Source: Dehalococcoidia bacterium (lineage in GTDB: Bacteria > Chloroflexota > Dehalococcoidia > Bin125). Taken from it: a DNA stretch of 64,000 nucleotides. Below, piece by piece: positions 36,401 through 44,745 of the stretch (positions within the stretch are counted from its first letter, which is position 1; every line of letters begins with the position of its first letter). The notes below the pieces were generated by a model. That model saw nothing but the letters and a program-made list of their open reading frames with translations. It did no database searches and had not been told where the DNA came from. The stretch is from contig JAJEJC010000009.1 of assembly GCA_022828105.1 (NCBI GenBank), positions 1-64,000 on the forward strand. The letters run 5' to 3'. A program made the translations under genes and the position numbers.

Positions 36401-38099
36401 CATTATGCTTCGCGACAATCGTGTAGGCGCGCTCCTCCGAATCCGCCAACGGACTCTGCCCGCCGCTCCGCACCTCCAACTCCGCAATCGGCCCGACGTG
36501 GAAGGTGTATGTACCCGAGTCAGAGTAAGGCTCCGAATAAACCGTGTCGATGAGCTGCTTCACTGAGGCTTCGTACGTCAACGTATAAGTGCCAAGCGCA
36601 TCAACCTCAAAGAAGATAGCGATCGGGGATGCTTTCCACTGGCGCGTCCTTGTGTCCGTAGGATTAGCTTTGAACAAGGCATTACCATTCCAATTCCGAT
36701 TGCGGGCGTGTTCGCGTACGTGTACCTTCGCATCTCCCACCGACCGATAAATCACACTGACCGTGTAGTCGCCCCGCCAGTCTGGATATTCTTCCGGCCA
36801 TTCGCTCCCGGCGAGATCCTCATGTGTTTCAGAGAGAGCTAGGCGACTCTCTCCAACACCTTTAGCTGTCTGCCACGAGACCGTCTGCCCGTCATTCACA
36901 GAATCTTCATGGTCATCGTACTGACGGTTAGATAAATCTGGCAAATGAAAGATAACCGATTCTGGTTTCAGGTAACTCCCGTTGGACTGTTTGACATACA
37001 ATTCGACGCTGCCTGTAGCTTCGCAAGGGGAATCCGTGCTAGTCACGCAGTCGTGAAGCCACCAAAGATCGAACTCGCCTTCGCTGAACAGCTGTGGTGG
37101 CTCCTCCTTGAGACAAGCCGTAGCCTCATCGTTGCTCTTGCGATACGCATCTCGTTCAAAGGGAGGCACCGCATTCACTATGGTTGCGGTCAGGCAGGCT
37201 GGCCCGTTTGCGACACCTGCCGAAGAGAGGCGGCGTGCAGGCAGCCTGAGTGTTTTGAGGTCATGAGGCCCGACACGCCCAATGTCCCACTTCATGTTAG
37301 AGTCATCGAATAGGGTCCCAGGCGCTGCTATCGCTTCACCATCAGGATCTAAACCGGCCAAGCTAATCGCTACCTGAACGCCATGAGAGGAGTCCCATAT
37401 GGGCCCGTTGCTGCCCAGACGTATCTCCCCTGGAGTGGTGTTGTAGCTGTTTATCGTTACCTCGAATTCCGCTCGATCGAGTCCAGTGGGTTCTATCGAA
37501 ACCGTGACTCTGGGGTCCATGTACGCAACCCGGGCGTTGTCCTGGCCGACGCGATGGACGTAAAACCATTCCTCTACGGGCTGAGACGCAATGCGAACCG
37601 CCGGTCGGTCGGCGTCAGCGTTCGCTACGATGGCTCGCATACACACAGGCCTCCAAGAAGACCATTCCATATCGTCTTCAACATCACATTCGCTGCGATC
37701 TAAGGGATCTACGCGGCGAGGATTAAACCTGGCCCGAACGATCTGCCCCGGCGAAAGCTTAGGGATAGTCCAGATACCATCCTTAGCATCGAATGTTGTG
37801 CCGTCGGTGAGCTCCTCCAGATACATGTCGCATGGTGGCGAGTCGCACGGTCCACCCTTCGGAGTAATTCTAATCTTGATGTTGCGAGCCTCTACTAAAG
37901 AGCCCGCAACAGCCTCGTGTCTTACGGTTACAGTAAATCTAACGGGCGGGTTGCTACCATCATTGTCGGCCGGTTGCGACTCCAGCACCAGCCTGAACTC
38001 AGGAAGAGGCGCAGCACGCGCTAACGCGAGACCGCTGGCCATCCCAACGGCGATGAGGAGCAGGCTCAAGACCCCGATCGACCATCCTGTGTGCGGCAT
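33435..38099 (-). CDS. Giant secreted Calx-beta / fibronectin-type surface protein
   Basis: This 1554-residue protein has a signal peptide (WSIGVLSLLLIAVGMASGLA, cleaved near ALARAAP). It is a chain of beta domains: CARDB/DUF11-like modules to ~720, a fibronectin-III-like unit near 740-830 (GTLIRWTEAEYLNLWPVVGY), then three ~100-residue repeats with VTVTGVDDDFLN and VTVTAVDDSKDN linkers. A Calx-beta module near 1420-1515 ends TVAVADNDPP. The tail VRYYYDANRDNPPNYGENWK, RVLIAFGDV stops at a TAG (33435-33437). The same frame goes on for 35 codons (DANLTAYTAAEARASEEVWA ... ALECIEGE) to a second TAG at 33327. That continuation looks like the natural C-terminus, so the first TAG is probably premature or read through. 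Confidence 0.85.
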   Translation of the reverse strand: MPHTGWSIGVLSLLLIAVGMASGLALARAAPLPEFRLVLESQPADNDGSNPPVRFTVTVRHEAVAGSLVEARNIKIRITPKGGPCDSPPCDMYLEELTDGTTFDAKDGIWTIPKLSPGQIVRARFNPRRVDPLDRSECDVEDDMEWSSWRPVCMRAIVANADADRPAVRIASQPVEEWFYVHRVGQDNARVAYMDPRVTVSIEPTGLDRAEFEVTINSYNTTPGEIRLGSNGPIWDSSHGVQVAISLAGLDPDGEAIAAPGTLFDDSNMKWDIGRVGPHDLKTLRLPARRLSSAGVANGPACLTATIVNAVPPFERDAYRKSNDEATACLKEEPPQLFSEGEFDLWWLHDCVTSTDSPCEATGSVELYVKQSNGSYLKPESVIFHLPDLSNRQYDDHEDSVNDGQTVSWQTAKGVGESRLALSETHEDLAGSEWPEEYPDWRGDYTVSVIYRSVGDAKVHVREHARNRNWNGNALFKANPTDTRTRQWKASPIAIFFEVDALGTYTLTYEASVKQLIDTVYSEPYSDSGTYTFHVGPIAELEVRSGGQSPLADSEERAYTIVAKHNGPDDAPMVVVNLSNVPEGSRHILEEDGYFGTYAGGQNCANGLCDGTWTIGKLPLNHGIVRGYRTEFPTLTLIAPSDSPAAPITATISQAEPYSVCIENGGVDDVRPKPPNETACTAANGSWHATNYFDYIEENNSADIAALPGSGEGDSGTPQSVETIGTSAGTLIRWTEAEYLNLWPVVGYRIERTNGSVSTTVGDGIKGNLFLDEHPGEHPQYRVRSLNEWGVGSIWSERTGAPDAEPSVTVKPTQLVVERSGDASSADYTIVLDSPPAGEVKSVSIAISSSDAAKAAADRSTLVFTDANWNIPQTVTVTWQNAAATGDVTITHTVTGGGYDDVAAAPVTVTVRGMVLDVSPTSLTMSENGGTGEYTIALTSEPASDVFVDISIADSGVATVSPARLVFTRDNHATPQTVTVTGVDDDFLNTGGERATQISHRISGGGLPAVTLAGPEVTVTDDDRPELMPDKTSVTVTDENAGTATYKVKLTTRPESNVTITVSSDDTSVATVMPVTLTFTPSNWDDYQEVTVTAVDDSKDNPNNQRDTTISHTARGGGYDGQTAEVEVIVLDDDGTTATITFSGIPAAAGSNADTRISEYNGTSTMTIDLGRFFKQGEGVIPICLTGGARVGTHYEVSISGGDATLDMTDPQKPLIRFGENGARVVVLEFTGIVHGTTEGQGEKKLTVELCSEGGSDDIRDRSSVSFTGDAMPHTVSIMDGLLLTEGESFDIPVPGSADGWYVFVSHYSIGGTGNKGEQALPSEHTIAKTNTGFKVTAKDSGRSGDRLFDLVACNKGSDGCGSFRRVAAFAGGNDTVTVTIIDPVPDMPQKVSFGQSQDSTDAVPEISIVAGGDITEGGIASFTITANPAPSANGDVVVAVTQSGDFGVTVGPRTVVLGPSGTATFTVTTTDDSVDESDGSITVALSPSADYTVSATQGAATVAVADNDPPSEVSACVSDVLLSTVRYYYDANRDNPPNYGENWKRVLIAFGDV

Positions 38100-38141
38100 G
38101 ACTCAGTTTGTAACTAGGCGTTATTCACGCTCCAACAGCTA

Positions 38142-38188
38142 GCAGGGCGCTGAACAGCACTAGTTGAGGTCCTGCTTCAGCGCCCTGC
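38142..38188 (-). terminator. Hairpin between the two large surface-protein genes
   Basis: A perfect 13-bp inverted repeat (GCAGGGCGCTGAA / TTCAGCGCCCTGC) with a 21-base loop sits nine bases after the stop of the cadherin-like gene. There is no U-tract on the minus strand, so it is a structural terminator-like or mRNA-stability element rather than a classic intrinsic terminator. Confidence 0.55.
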
Positions 38189-38196
38189 ACAGAGAG

Positions 38197-39960
38197 TTAA
38201 GGGGCGCTCCAGGTCACGGTGACCGGATGCGCGCGCAATGAGACTGGGTCGGCGTCCAGGTCGCCATCGGGGTAGTAGTACACCCTGAGCCCCACCACAG
38301 CGACAAAGGGCACGTTGTACTGGATTTGGTGCGTTGTGTCACCAAGAAGCCCAGGCCGAGCTTGGCCGTGCTCGTCCAGGAACGAATAGAGTAACTGCTC
38401 CCCCTGGCCAAATCCCTCAGTCACCCTCGCCGTGAATGTCACAGTCTCGCCCACTGCGGGGTTGCGGTCGGAAACTGTCAGAATCGCTTTGGCCGGTTCG
38501 TCCTTGACGGCGATGTTGATTCCTAGCACGTCGTCAATGGTGGGGTCCGGATTGCTCTCGTGGTCCAGCTGGTCGGTCACGCTGAGCCTGAGTTCATAGC
38601 TGGGCGTGGTCTCGAAGTCGAGGTCGGCGCCTTCGGCAACGACAATCTGCACCGTATGCGGGTTGGTGGTGGTCGCCAGCGCAAACTGATCACTTCCATC
38701 GCCGGAGAGTGTGTAGGTCAGCGTGTCCGCTTCCGACTAGAGGATTGGCAGCGGAGGACTGACCACGGTGCCGCCGGGCGAGTTCTCGGGCACGCTGAGG
38801 TCGAGGCCGAAGAGCGGCGGTTCTTCCTCCTCAAAGTCTCCGACCTGGAACACATAGCGCTTGACCTCGCTGGTCTCAGTCTTGTTCGGGCTGAGCGGCG
38901 CCCAGTCATCAGGAGAGTCATCCGCTGCGGGATCGTGCACTGTGCGCACGTGCCCGACCAGTTCGACCCAGATCTCGTAGGTACCTTCTTCGGTGAAGAT
39001 CCACTCCAGGTCCTGCAGTTCGGTGCCGGGGTCCATCTTCAGCATGCTGACGCCAGCGTTCGCGCTGGACCAGACGAGCTTCGGCTTCCTGTTTTCCCCT
39101 GTGAGGGCGTAGGCAAAGAAGTGCGGATGATCGTTCGGGTGGCTGGGGTGACGCTCGACTTCCAGCTGGTAGGACAGAGGCGAAACGCCTTCACCAGCGT
39201 ACCAGCCCCAATCATTCAGATTTCGGGTGGAGAAGCCCAGGGTGAGAGCGGAACCTTCGTCCACATCGGTGGTGCGAGGGTCGTCTAACCGTAACCACCA
39301 GACATGAGTACCCTCGGGCACAGGCAGCGTGTTGCGTTCTGGGGGAGGTCCCGCTAGCCCGAAAGCATCGTGGACTTCGGAATACGCGTCCAGTGACAGC
39401 TGGCCTGCGGTGGCTGCCGCGTTTGTGGCCACCACGGTCGCTCGATCGTCGTCGGTCACGTGGAAGATGGCCTCTTCGATGTCAAGGGTAGAGTCGCTCA
39501 GCCCTGAGACTGTCGTCTCGCCCCCTCGCCCGTCGGATTGCGTAGTCGTGACCCACTCCGGCGGGCAGGTATTGGTGTGCAGGATGCCGGAGTTGCCTTC
39601 GGTCGACCCTGTGGCGGTCGTATCTTCCCAGTAGGCGTCGAAGAGGGCGAAGTGGCCCTCGGTGATCTCATGCGGCTCTGGCATGAAAGCGACACGGATG
39701 GTGTCGCCCGGGCCGCAGGGCTGTGGATTGGTGTAGGGGCTGTCGCCGCCGCTGGGGAGACCTCCATTCTGGGCGCCGGCGCTGAAGGTCAGCGCCGGTA
39801 CGGAGACCAACAGGGCGGTCAGCGCGATGCCTCCGCCTCTGAGTCTCAGCCGCTTCGGTTCACCGAATCGGACACGACGGGGGCGGGGGGAGGGGGGGTA
39901 AACACAGACATTGGCACGGCACAGGGCTCTAGCTGGTGGCAAGGTGTGAGCACGAGCCAC
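38197..39960 (-). pseudogene. Cadherin-like secreted surface protein interrupted by TAG
   Basis: The frame opens at GTG 39960; a start at GTG 39875 would put the signal peptide (LRLRGGGIALTALLVSVPAL, then FSAGAQ) nearer the N-terminus. The ectodomain includes ALFDAYWEDTTATGSTEGNS and repeated EGTYEIWVELVGH-type beta modules. It reaches the cadherin-repeat signature DLSVPENSPGGTVVSPPLPI and a TAG at 38737-38739. In the same frame the cadherin repeat resumes (SEADTLTYTLSGDGSDQFAL, ADLDFETTPSYELRLSVTD) and continues 180 codons to TAA at 38197. The TAG therefore falls inside one domain. Pseudogene, readthrough and base error are all open. If read through, the product has ~587 residues. Confidence 0.75.
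39879..39898 (+). repeat. Homopolymeric G tract (G5-C-G6-A-G7) at the 5' end of the cadherin-like gene
   Basis: Three consecutive G runs on the plus strand form C-runs near the start of the minus-strand surface gene, within the frame if GTG 39960 is used or in the leader if GTG 39875 is used. Such tracts are slippage-prone and can form quadruplex structures. Phase-variable expression is possible but unproven. Confidence 0.5.
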
Positions 39961-40110
39961 GCCAAGATGCTATACCCACCTTGCCTTTGGGCGCTACCGG
40001 CGCACCTGCTCCGCGCAAAGCAGGTCAGGGTTTTCGCGGGCACGAAAAAAGACCGTCATACATGGAACCTGGGGAGGCCGCCGCAATCTGAGACGACCTC
40101 CCCCGTTCCG

Positions 40111-42486
40111 TTATCCGCCGGCAGCGGCGAGGCTCGCCTGCTGCTCGCGCTCGAGCGCCCAGTCGAACAGCGAGGTCGACGGCTCCGTCTGCTTCCGAGT
40201 CCGACGCTTGGTTGGCGTTGGCTCGTCGGCCAGGAACTCGGCCCAGCTGAACCGCAACTGCCGCTCGGGAGCACCGGTGTGATGTTCACACGGCATCAGC
40301 GCGACGGGCGGCGTCTCGACGACCTCTGAGTCAATGACCAGTGGCGTCTCGGGCTCCGCCCGTTCCCAATCGGCATCGACCAGCAGCTGGTCGGCCTGGG
40401 CGGCAATCTCTTGGGCCTGCCAGAAGATGTCCTCGACCGGATCATCCTCGGCGTCGCCGGAGACGAGCCCCCGATCGGGGTCGAGGACAAGCTTGCGGGC
40501 GAGGGCCATCATCAGGTCGTCGCCGGTGTCGCCGTAGCCGGCCAAGCCGTCCTCGGGCAGCTCGCCTTCAACCGCCAGCGACGACTGCAGCTTCTGCGCG
40601 ACCAGCTTGAGCGCGTCGGCCTGGAGCGTGCTCCGGTAGGCCATGAACACGACCTTGACCGGCCGGGTCTGGCCGATCCGCCAGGAGCGGCGCGAGGCCT
40701 GGCGCATGGTGTAGACCGAATAATCGGTCTCGTACCAGCACACGGTTTCGAAGGCGATCAGGTCGAGGCCGGTCTGGACCAGCCGCGGGTGACAGATCAG
40801 GACGTCGAGACCCTCTTCAACGCGCTTGGCGACCCAGGCCTCGCGCTGTTTGGGTTCGACCCGGTCGGCCTTCATCACCGCCGCGCGGAAGCCGTGCCGC
40901 TCCAGCAGGGCCGAGAGCCGCCCGGTGATGTCGCGCGTGCCGGTGTGGGTCGCGTAGACGAGCACCCGCCGTCCGGCCAAGCGCTCCTGCGCGACCAGGT
41001 CGATCAGCTGCTGCTCCTTGGGGTAGACCCGCTCTTCGTCCAGCGGCGGCAGCTGCACGATCACCTCGCCCGAGTCGGGGTCGAAGACCGTCTCGCCCCT
41101 GGTGCAGCCCTCCGGGTAAGCGAGCAGCGATTGCAGGTAGGTCGAGAGCAGCCGCTGCGAGCCGCGTTCCAGCGCTTGGAGCAAGGCGCGCTTGAGGTTG
41201 AGCGCCAGGTGCTGGTAGGCCGAGGCCTGCGAGAACCCGTGCAGGTTGGGCTCGTCGTCCAGCCGCGCCACCTGGATCTGCTCCTCGTAGGGCGGCAGTC
41301 CCGAGGCCACATCCGAGAGCTTGAGGAAGAGCGAGTGACCGATGATGTGGAACAGCGCCCCCGGCGCCAGACCCGGCCGCTCCTTGACCTGCTTGCGGTA
41401 GCTCTTGCGGCGCGAGACGGAGCCGTCCTCAGTCGGGTCGTCGAGGTCGCGGTCGTGCCGCACCGACTGTTCGAGGAAGCCGTAGCGCTGGACCCACTTG
41501 CTCTCCTCGGAACGGCCGAACTCGGAACGGATCTCGGGCGAGAAGCGGTAGAGCAGGTGGAAGAGCGTCGAGGCGTAGCCTCCCATCAAGGTTCCACTCA
41601 GGGCCAGCGACTTGCCGCAGGCGTCGGCCAGGATGCCGGCCGAGAGGCCCTGGGCAGAACCTCTTCCTTTGTGCTCGTGAACCTCGTCGACCAGCAGCAG
41701 GTCGAAGTAGCCGCGCATGTGGTTCTTGACGTAGTCGGCCAGCGGGTACTTGCGCGGCCCCTGGCCGGGCGTCCGCCGAGCCATCAGACCGGCGTTGTAG
41801 TCGGTCGTCACGGTCTGGGCCGGCTTGGCCTCCGCCGTCCACAAGGGCGTGCCGCAGCGAGGGCAGTTGTGACGCTTGCGGTCCAACTGCTTGTGCGAGA
41901 CGGGGACGCCTTCGGCGTCCACGATCTGCGCCGTGCAGTCGGGGCAGGCCGGAGTCATCACGAACTCGCCGGTTTCCGCGTCGCGGACAGGACGGCCGTC
42001 CTCGTCCTTCAGCCGGCGCATCCAGTAGGCGGGACGGAAGCGGTGACCGAGCTTGGCCCGCGAGTGCGACATGACCACGTACTGGGGGCCGGGTCCCTCT
42101 TGATGTCGCAGCGCCTCGAGGTCGGTGATCGAGTCGGCGATGGCCGTGCGGACCAGGGGCAGCGTCTCCTCGATCTCGCGCTTCCACTTGCCCACGAGGT
42201 GCGGCGGGCAGAGCAACAGCACGCGGCGGAAGCCGGCCAGCTGGGCGGCGGCGATGCCGATGAAGGTCTTGCCGACGCCCATCTCGCCGACCACGGTCGT
42301 GCCGCGCTGCTCGGTCAGGCTGAGCGCGGCTCCACGGATCGCGGTCTCCTGGGCGCCCATCGGTTGTCGCTTGAGCTGCGGCAGCGGACGGTCGTCGGTC
42401 GCCGGCCGGTAGCGGGGTGGGTAGCTGTGGACGATCCGCTTCGTGATCGCCTCGCGGTAGGTGTCGATGAACTCTGAGAGGTTCAC
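40111..42486 (-). CDS. SNF2/SWI2-type DEAD-like helicase of the mobile element
   Basis: This 791-residue superfamily-2 ATPase has motif I GEMGVGKTFIG (about 66-76), LLLCPPHLVGKWKREIEETL (motif Ia area) and a large insert with a zinc ribbon (CPDC ... NCPRCG, about 180-230). Motif II is LLLVDEVHEHKG (about 263-274), motif III LALSGTLMGG, and motif VI QASRRSWRIGQT (about 596-607), the SNF2-like arginine block. It would translocate on duplex DNA, remodelling protein-DNA complexes or assisting replication or restriction evasion. It is the distal gene of a long minus-strand transfer-element cluster whose members mostly overlap or abut. It starts at ATG 42486, nine bases after the next small gene. 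Confidence 0.88.
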   Translation of the reverse strand: MNLSEFIDTYREAITKRIVHSYPPRYRPATDDRPLPQLKRQPMGAQETAIRGAALSLTEQRGTTVVGEMGVGKTFIGIAAAQLAGFRRVLLLCPPHLVGKWKREIEETLPLVRTAIADSITDLEALRHQEGPGPQYVVMSHSRAKLGHRFRPAYWMRRLKDEDGRPVRDAETGEFVMTPACPDCTAQIVDAEGVPVSHKQLDRKRHNCPRCGTPLWTAEAKPAQTVTTDYNAGLMARRTPGQGPRKYPLADYVKNHMRGYFDLLLVDEVHEHKGRGSAQGLSAGILADACGKSLALSGTLMGGYASTLFHLLYRFSPEIRSEFGRSEESKWVQRYGFLEQSVRHDRDLDDPTEDGSVSRRKSYRKQVKERPGLAPGALFHIIGHSLFLKLSDVASGLPPYEEQIQVARLDDEPNLHGFSQASAYQHLALNLKRALLQALERGSQRLLSTYLQSLLAYPEGCTRGETVFDPDSGEVIVQLPPLDEERVYPKEQQLIDLVAQERLAGRRVLVYATHTGTRDITGRLSALLERHGFRAAVMKADRVEPKQREAWVAKRVEEGLDVLICHPRLVQTGLDLIAFETVCWYETDYSVYTMRQASRRSWRIGQTRPVKVVFMAYRSTLQADALKLVAQKLQSSLAVEGELPEDGLAGYGDTGDDLMMALARKLVLDPDRGLVSGDAEDDPVEDIFWQAQEIAAQADQLLVDADWERAEPETPLVIDSEVVETPPVALMPCEHHTGAPERQLRFSWAEFLADEPTPTKRRTRKQTEPSTSLFDWALEREQQASLAAAGG

Positions 42487-42494
42487 GGGGTCGG

Positions 42495-42680
42495 TTACTC
42501 CTCGATGTGGGCGCGTGCGTCACGGACGCAGGCGGACAGTTCGTCGTATTCGTCTCGGCTGAGACCGCAGCGGCACCACCAGCTGTAGCTGCGGCCGGCG
42601 GTCTGGTTGCCGTGTTCGTCGATGGCTGTGAGTTGCTCGAAGAAGATCTCGCAGCCTTTCTCGTTGCTCCAGGGGTCCAT
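42495..42680 (-). CDS. Small Cys/Trp-containing protein, 61 aa
   Basis: It starts MDPWSNEKGCEIFFEQLTAI and carries SYSWWCRCGLSRDEYDELSA with a CxC pair, ending ARAHIEE. It is protein-like and tightly packed before the helicase gene (8-bp gap). The Cys pairs could bind a metal together with Cys10. It is one of several short open frames in this cluster with no known family; such small genes are often anti-restriction or accessory factors of conjugative elements, which is inference only. Confidence 0.55.
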   Translation of the reverse strand: MDPWSNEKGCEIFFEQLTAIDEHGNQTAGRSYSWWCRCGLSRDEYDELSACVRDARAHIEE

Positions 42681-42736
42681 GGTCGGGTTCCGTTCTAGCC
42701 CGATCCGCGCAGGCGGCGGATCGGGCGGAGTTGGGT

Positions 42737-42928
42737 TTAGGCCGCGAGCGCGAGGGTCAGCTGCCGCTCGGGAGCGACGGCCTCGAGATGCTCGGCCAAC
42801 AGGCGGGCGAAGTCGCGGTCGGCGCAGTCGTCCATATGGAGCTGTTCGAGGTCGAACAGCGCGGTGAGGACCTGGCCGATCGTGACGGTGGCGTCGAAGT
42901 CCGGTAGGCCGGAAGAGGGCTCAGGCAC
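42737..42928 (-). CDS. Small acidic hypothetical protein, 63 aa
   Basis: I take the GTG at 42928 as start; it overlaps the end of the upstream zinc-ribbon gene by eight bases. The product contains VTIGQVLTALFDLEQLHMDD and a helical run FARLLAEHLEAVAPERQLTL. The longer frame back to 43084 is Arg/Pro-rich shadow. No family is recognised; the protein is likely all-helical and cytoplasmic. Confidence 0.5.
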   Translation of the reverse strand: MPEPSSGLPDFDATVTIGQVLTALFDLEQLHMDDCADRDFARLLAEHLEAVAPERQLTLALAA

Positions 42929-43154
42929 CTGGGGCCAGCCAGACCAGATCCGAGGGCTGCCAGTCGACCAACTCCACGCGGTCCTGGGCCCGCCGGTCGA
43001 ACATCGGGTAGTCGCGCTCGGAACCGCCGCGGGCGTCGCGCCGGGCGCAGGTCGCGCACTGGTTGAGCGGCGCCGCCTCGGCATCGGGCGTGTAGGTCTG
43101 GTCCTCGACCTCGTAGGTCTCGCGGCAGAAGCCGCATTGGGTAGTCTGGGTCAT
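42921..43154 (-). CDS. Zinc-ribbon protein, 77 aa
   Basis: It starts at ATG 43154 (MTQTTQCGFCRETYEVEDQT). Two CxxC pairs (CGFC and CATC) spaced about 25 residues apart form a treble-clef or ribbon-type zinc site. The C-terminal part (ERDYPMFDRRAQDRVELVDW) is acidic. It is probably a small DNA/RNA- or protein-binding adaptor of the element. The in-frame ATG at 43196 would add 14 unlikely residues. Confidence 0.6.
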   Translation of the reverse strand: MTQTTQCGFCRETYEVEDQTYTPDAEAAPLNQCATCARRDARGGSERDYPMFDRRAQDRVELVDWQPSDLVWLAPGA

Positions 43155-43247
43155 GTCAGGTCTCTCAATCTGACGAGAGCGGGCGAGGGGGTCCATCCCT
43201 CGTCCGCTCGCTCGCTTGGTGTTGTGGGCTCAATCGCTGGCGTAGGG

Positions 43248-43436
43248 CTACTGCTCGGCTGAGCGGTCGCCGTCCGTGATTCGGTAGGCGTTCTGGGGCG
43301 TGTGCTGCGACATGTAGCCGCAGCCGCCGCAGGGAGCCTGGACGACCTCGGTCTCGTGGTACCGATAGTCGAAGTACTCGGCGGACGACCTGTGGCCGCA
43401 GTGGTCGCAGGCGTAGTGAACTCTCAGTCGGGGCAT
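43248..43436 (-). CDS. Zinc-ribbon protein, 62 aa
   Basis: MPRLRVHYACDHCGHRSSAE carries CDHC, and APCGGCGYMSQHTPQ carries CGGC: a classic four-Cys ribbon. It ends GDRSAEQ with TAG. It is the second zinc-ribbon gene in this cluster. No partner domain is visible. It was probably acquired with the element; its function is unknown. Confidence 0.6.
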   Translation of the reverse strand: MPRLRVHYACDHCGHRSSAEYFDYRYHETEVVQAPCGGCGYMSQHTPQNAYRITDGDRSAEQ

Positions 43437-43534
43437 GGTCGGTCTCCGTTTCCGGTGTGGGCGGCGTGTGGGGGTGGAGCGCGTCCGCCTGGCCGCGCTG
43501 GGTTCCTGGGTGGGCTTGGTTTCGTTCAGGTCGG

Positions 43535-44566
43535 CTACGCCTCGATCCGTTCAATCCGGCCCGAGTCGAGGTCGAGCGTGACCACGCTGGTCTGGAGTTG
43601 CTCGCGGTAGGTGTCGTGCGTCTCCCCCTCCTGGACCAGCACCATTTCCTTCGTGGTGCGTCCCTTGACCAGCACGCGCGACTCAGGGGTCTCCAGTTCG
43701 AGGTTGTCGAGGAAGCCGGCCGCGACGAGCATCGCCAGGTGCCCTTTGCGCAAGGGCATCAGGGGGCGCGCGGTCTGGTCCGTGGGCGGCCAGAACGCGT
43801 CGGTGATTTCGTCCTGGGTCCAGAGTCCGCGCGAACGGGCCTCGGCCACGGCCTTCTGGAAGTCGATCACCCGGGTCGTGAACATCGCCGCGCCGGGCGG
43901 CGAGAGGCGCACGTCGTAGACGGGCCGCAGGTCCGAGCGCAAGGGCGGGAGATCCTCGATGCCTTGAAGCAGCGCGTTCATCGCCCGCGCGTCGGGGCTG
44001 GGATGCTCCTTGCGCTCACCCAGAACCACGACCTGGTCGAACTGTTCGATCTCCGGTTCGGGGAAGGCCCAGGCCTGGACCTCTGCGTAGTTGGTCGTCA
44101 GGAAGCGCGCCGATCTGGCGATCTGGGCGCGCGGGACGATGTAGACCAGCACGCCTCCCGGCTCCAGGTAACGGCTGCAGTGCGTCAGGAACGAGTGCTC
44201 GACCCGCTTGTCCTCCTGGTCGTGGTCGTAGGGCGGGTTGAGCCAGAGCAGGTTGAACGTGCGGTTGGCGATCGAGCAGCGGAAGAGGTCGCTCGACAGC
44301 ACGTGGTCGAGTTGCTCCGCCGCCTGTTGCGCTCGCTCAGAGTGCAGTTCCGCGCCGTAGGTCTCGACCGGGACGCCGCGCCCCAACGAGTCGGCCAGCT
44401 GGCGCAGGGCGTCGCCCGGGCCGCAGCAGGGGTCGAGCAAGCGCATCACGTTGCCGCGGTTGGCCCGGCCCCAGACGGGGTAGGGCGCGAGCAGCGTGCG
44501 GATCAGGTCGACCACGCGCGGCGGCGTGGGGTAGAACCCTCCCTTGGCTTGTCCGGCGAGTCTCAT
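43535..44566 (-). CDS. Class I SAM-dependent DNA methyltransferase (DUF6094-like)
   Basis: This 343-residue protein starts at ATG 44566 (MRLAGQAKGGFYPTPPRVVD). It has SAM motif I MRLLDPCCGPGDALRQLADS (about 40-58) and catalytic motif IV LLWLNPPYDHDQED (about 110-123), then FLTHCSRYLEPGGVLVYIVP. The NPPY tetrapeptide is that of N6-adenine and some other amino-methyltransferases. Similar stand-alone enzymes occur in conjugative elements, where they protect incoming DNA from host restriction. Here that host repertoire would include McrBC and the BglII-like system in zone 1. It overlaps the upstream gene by four bases (ATGA). It ends with TAG. Confidence 0.82.
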   Translation of the reverse strand: MRLAGQAKGGFYPTPPRVVDLIRTLLAPYPVWGRANRGNVMRLLDPCCGPGDALRQLADSLGRGVPVETYGAELHSERAQQAAEQLDHVLSSDLFRCSIANRTFNLLWLNPPYDHDQEDKRVEHSFLTHCSRYLEPGGVLVYIVPRAQIARSARFLTTNYAEVQAWAFPEPEIEQFDQVVVLGERKEHPSPDARAMNALLQGIEDLPPLRSDLRPVYDVRLSPPGAAMFTTRVIDFQKAVAEARSRGLWTQDEITDAFWPPTDQTARPLMPLRKGHLAMLVAAGFLDNLELETPESRVLVKGRTTKEMVLVQEGETHDTYREQLQTSVVTLDLDSGRIERIEA

Positions 44567-44745
44567 TCGGTGTCCTTTCGTTCGGTGTCGGCTTCGACGA
44601 GGCCGAGCAGGTGTTCTTCGAGCTCTTCCGCGATCTGGGCGATCTGCCAACTCGACTCCTGGGGTTGGAGCCACCAGCGGGCCGTTTCGTCTATGCCCAG
44701 GCGGACCGTGACGATGATCTCGTTGTCGTCGGGTGCTTCGGTCAC
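44563..44745 (-). CDS. Small acidic protein, 60 aa
   Basis: MTEAPDDNEIIVTVRLGIDE begins a strongly acidic short protein containing RWWLQPQESSWQIAQIAEEL and ending ERKDTE. It overlaps genes on both sides by four bases, proof of a tightly coupled operon. Highly acidic small proteins can mimic DNA (anti-restriction), but no known family matches. Confidence 0.55.
   Translation of the reverse strand: MTEAPDDNEIIVTVRLGIDETARWWLQPQESSWQIAQIAEELEEHLLGLVEADTERKDTE

Noticed and set aside
40411-42477. 688-codon plus-strand open frame opposite the helicase
   Set aside because: It is an artefact of high GC; the minus strand carries all helicase motifs.
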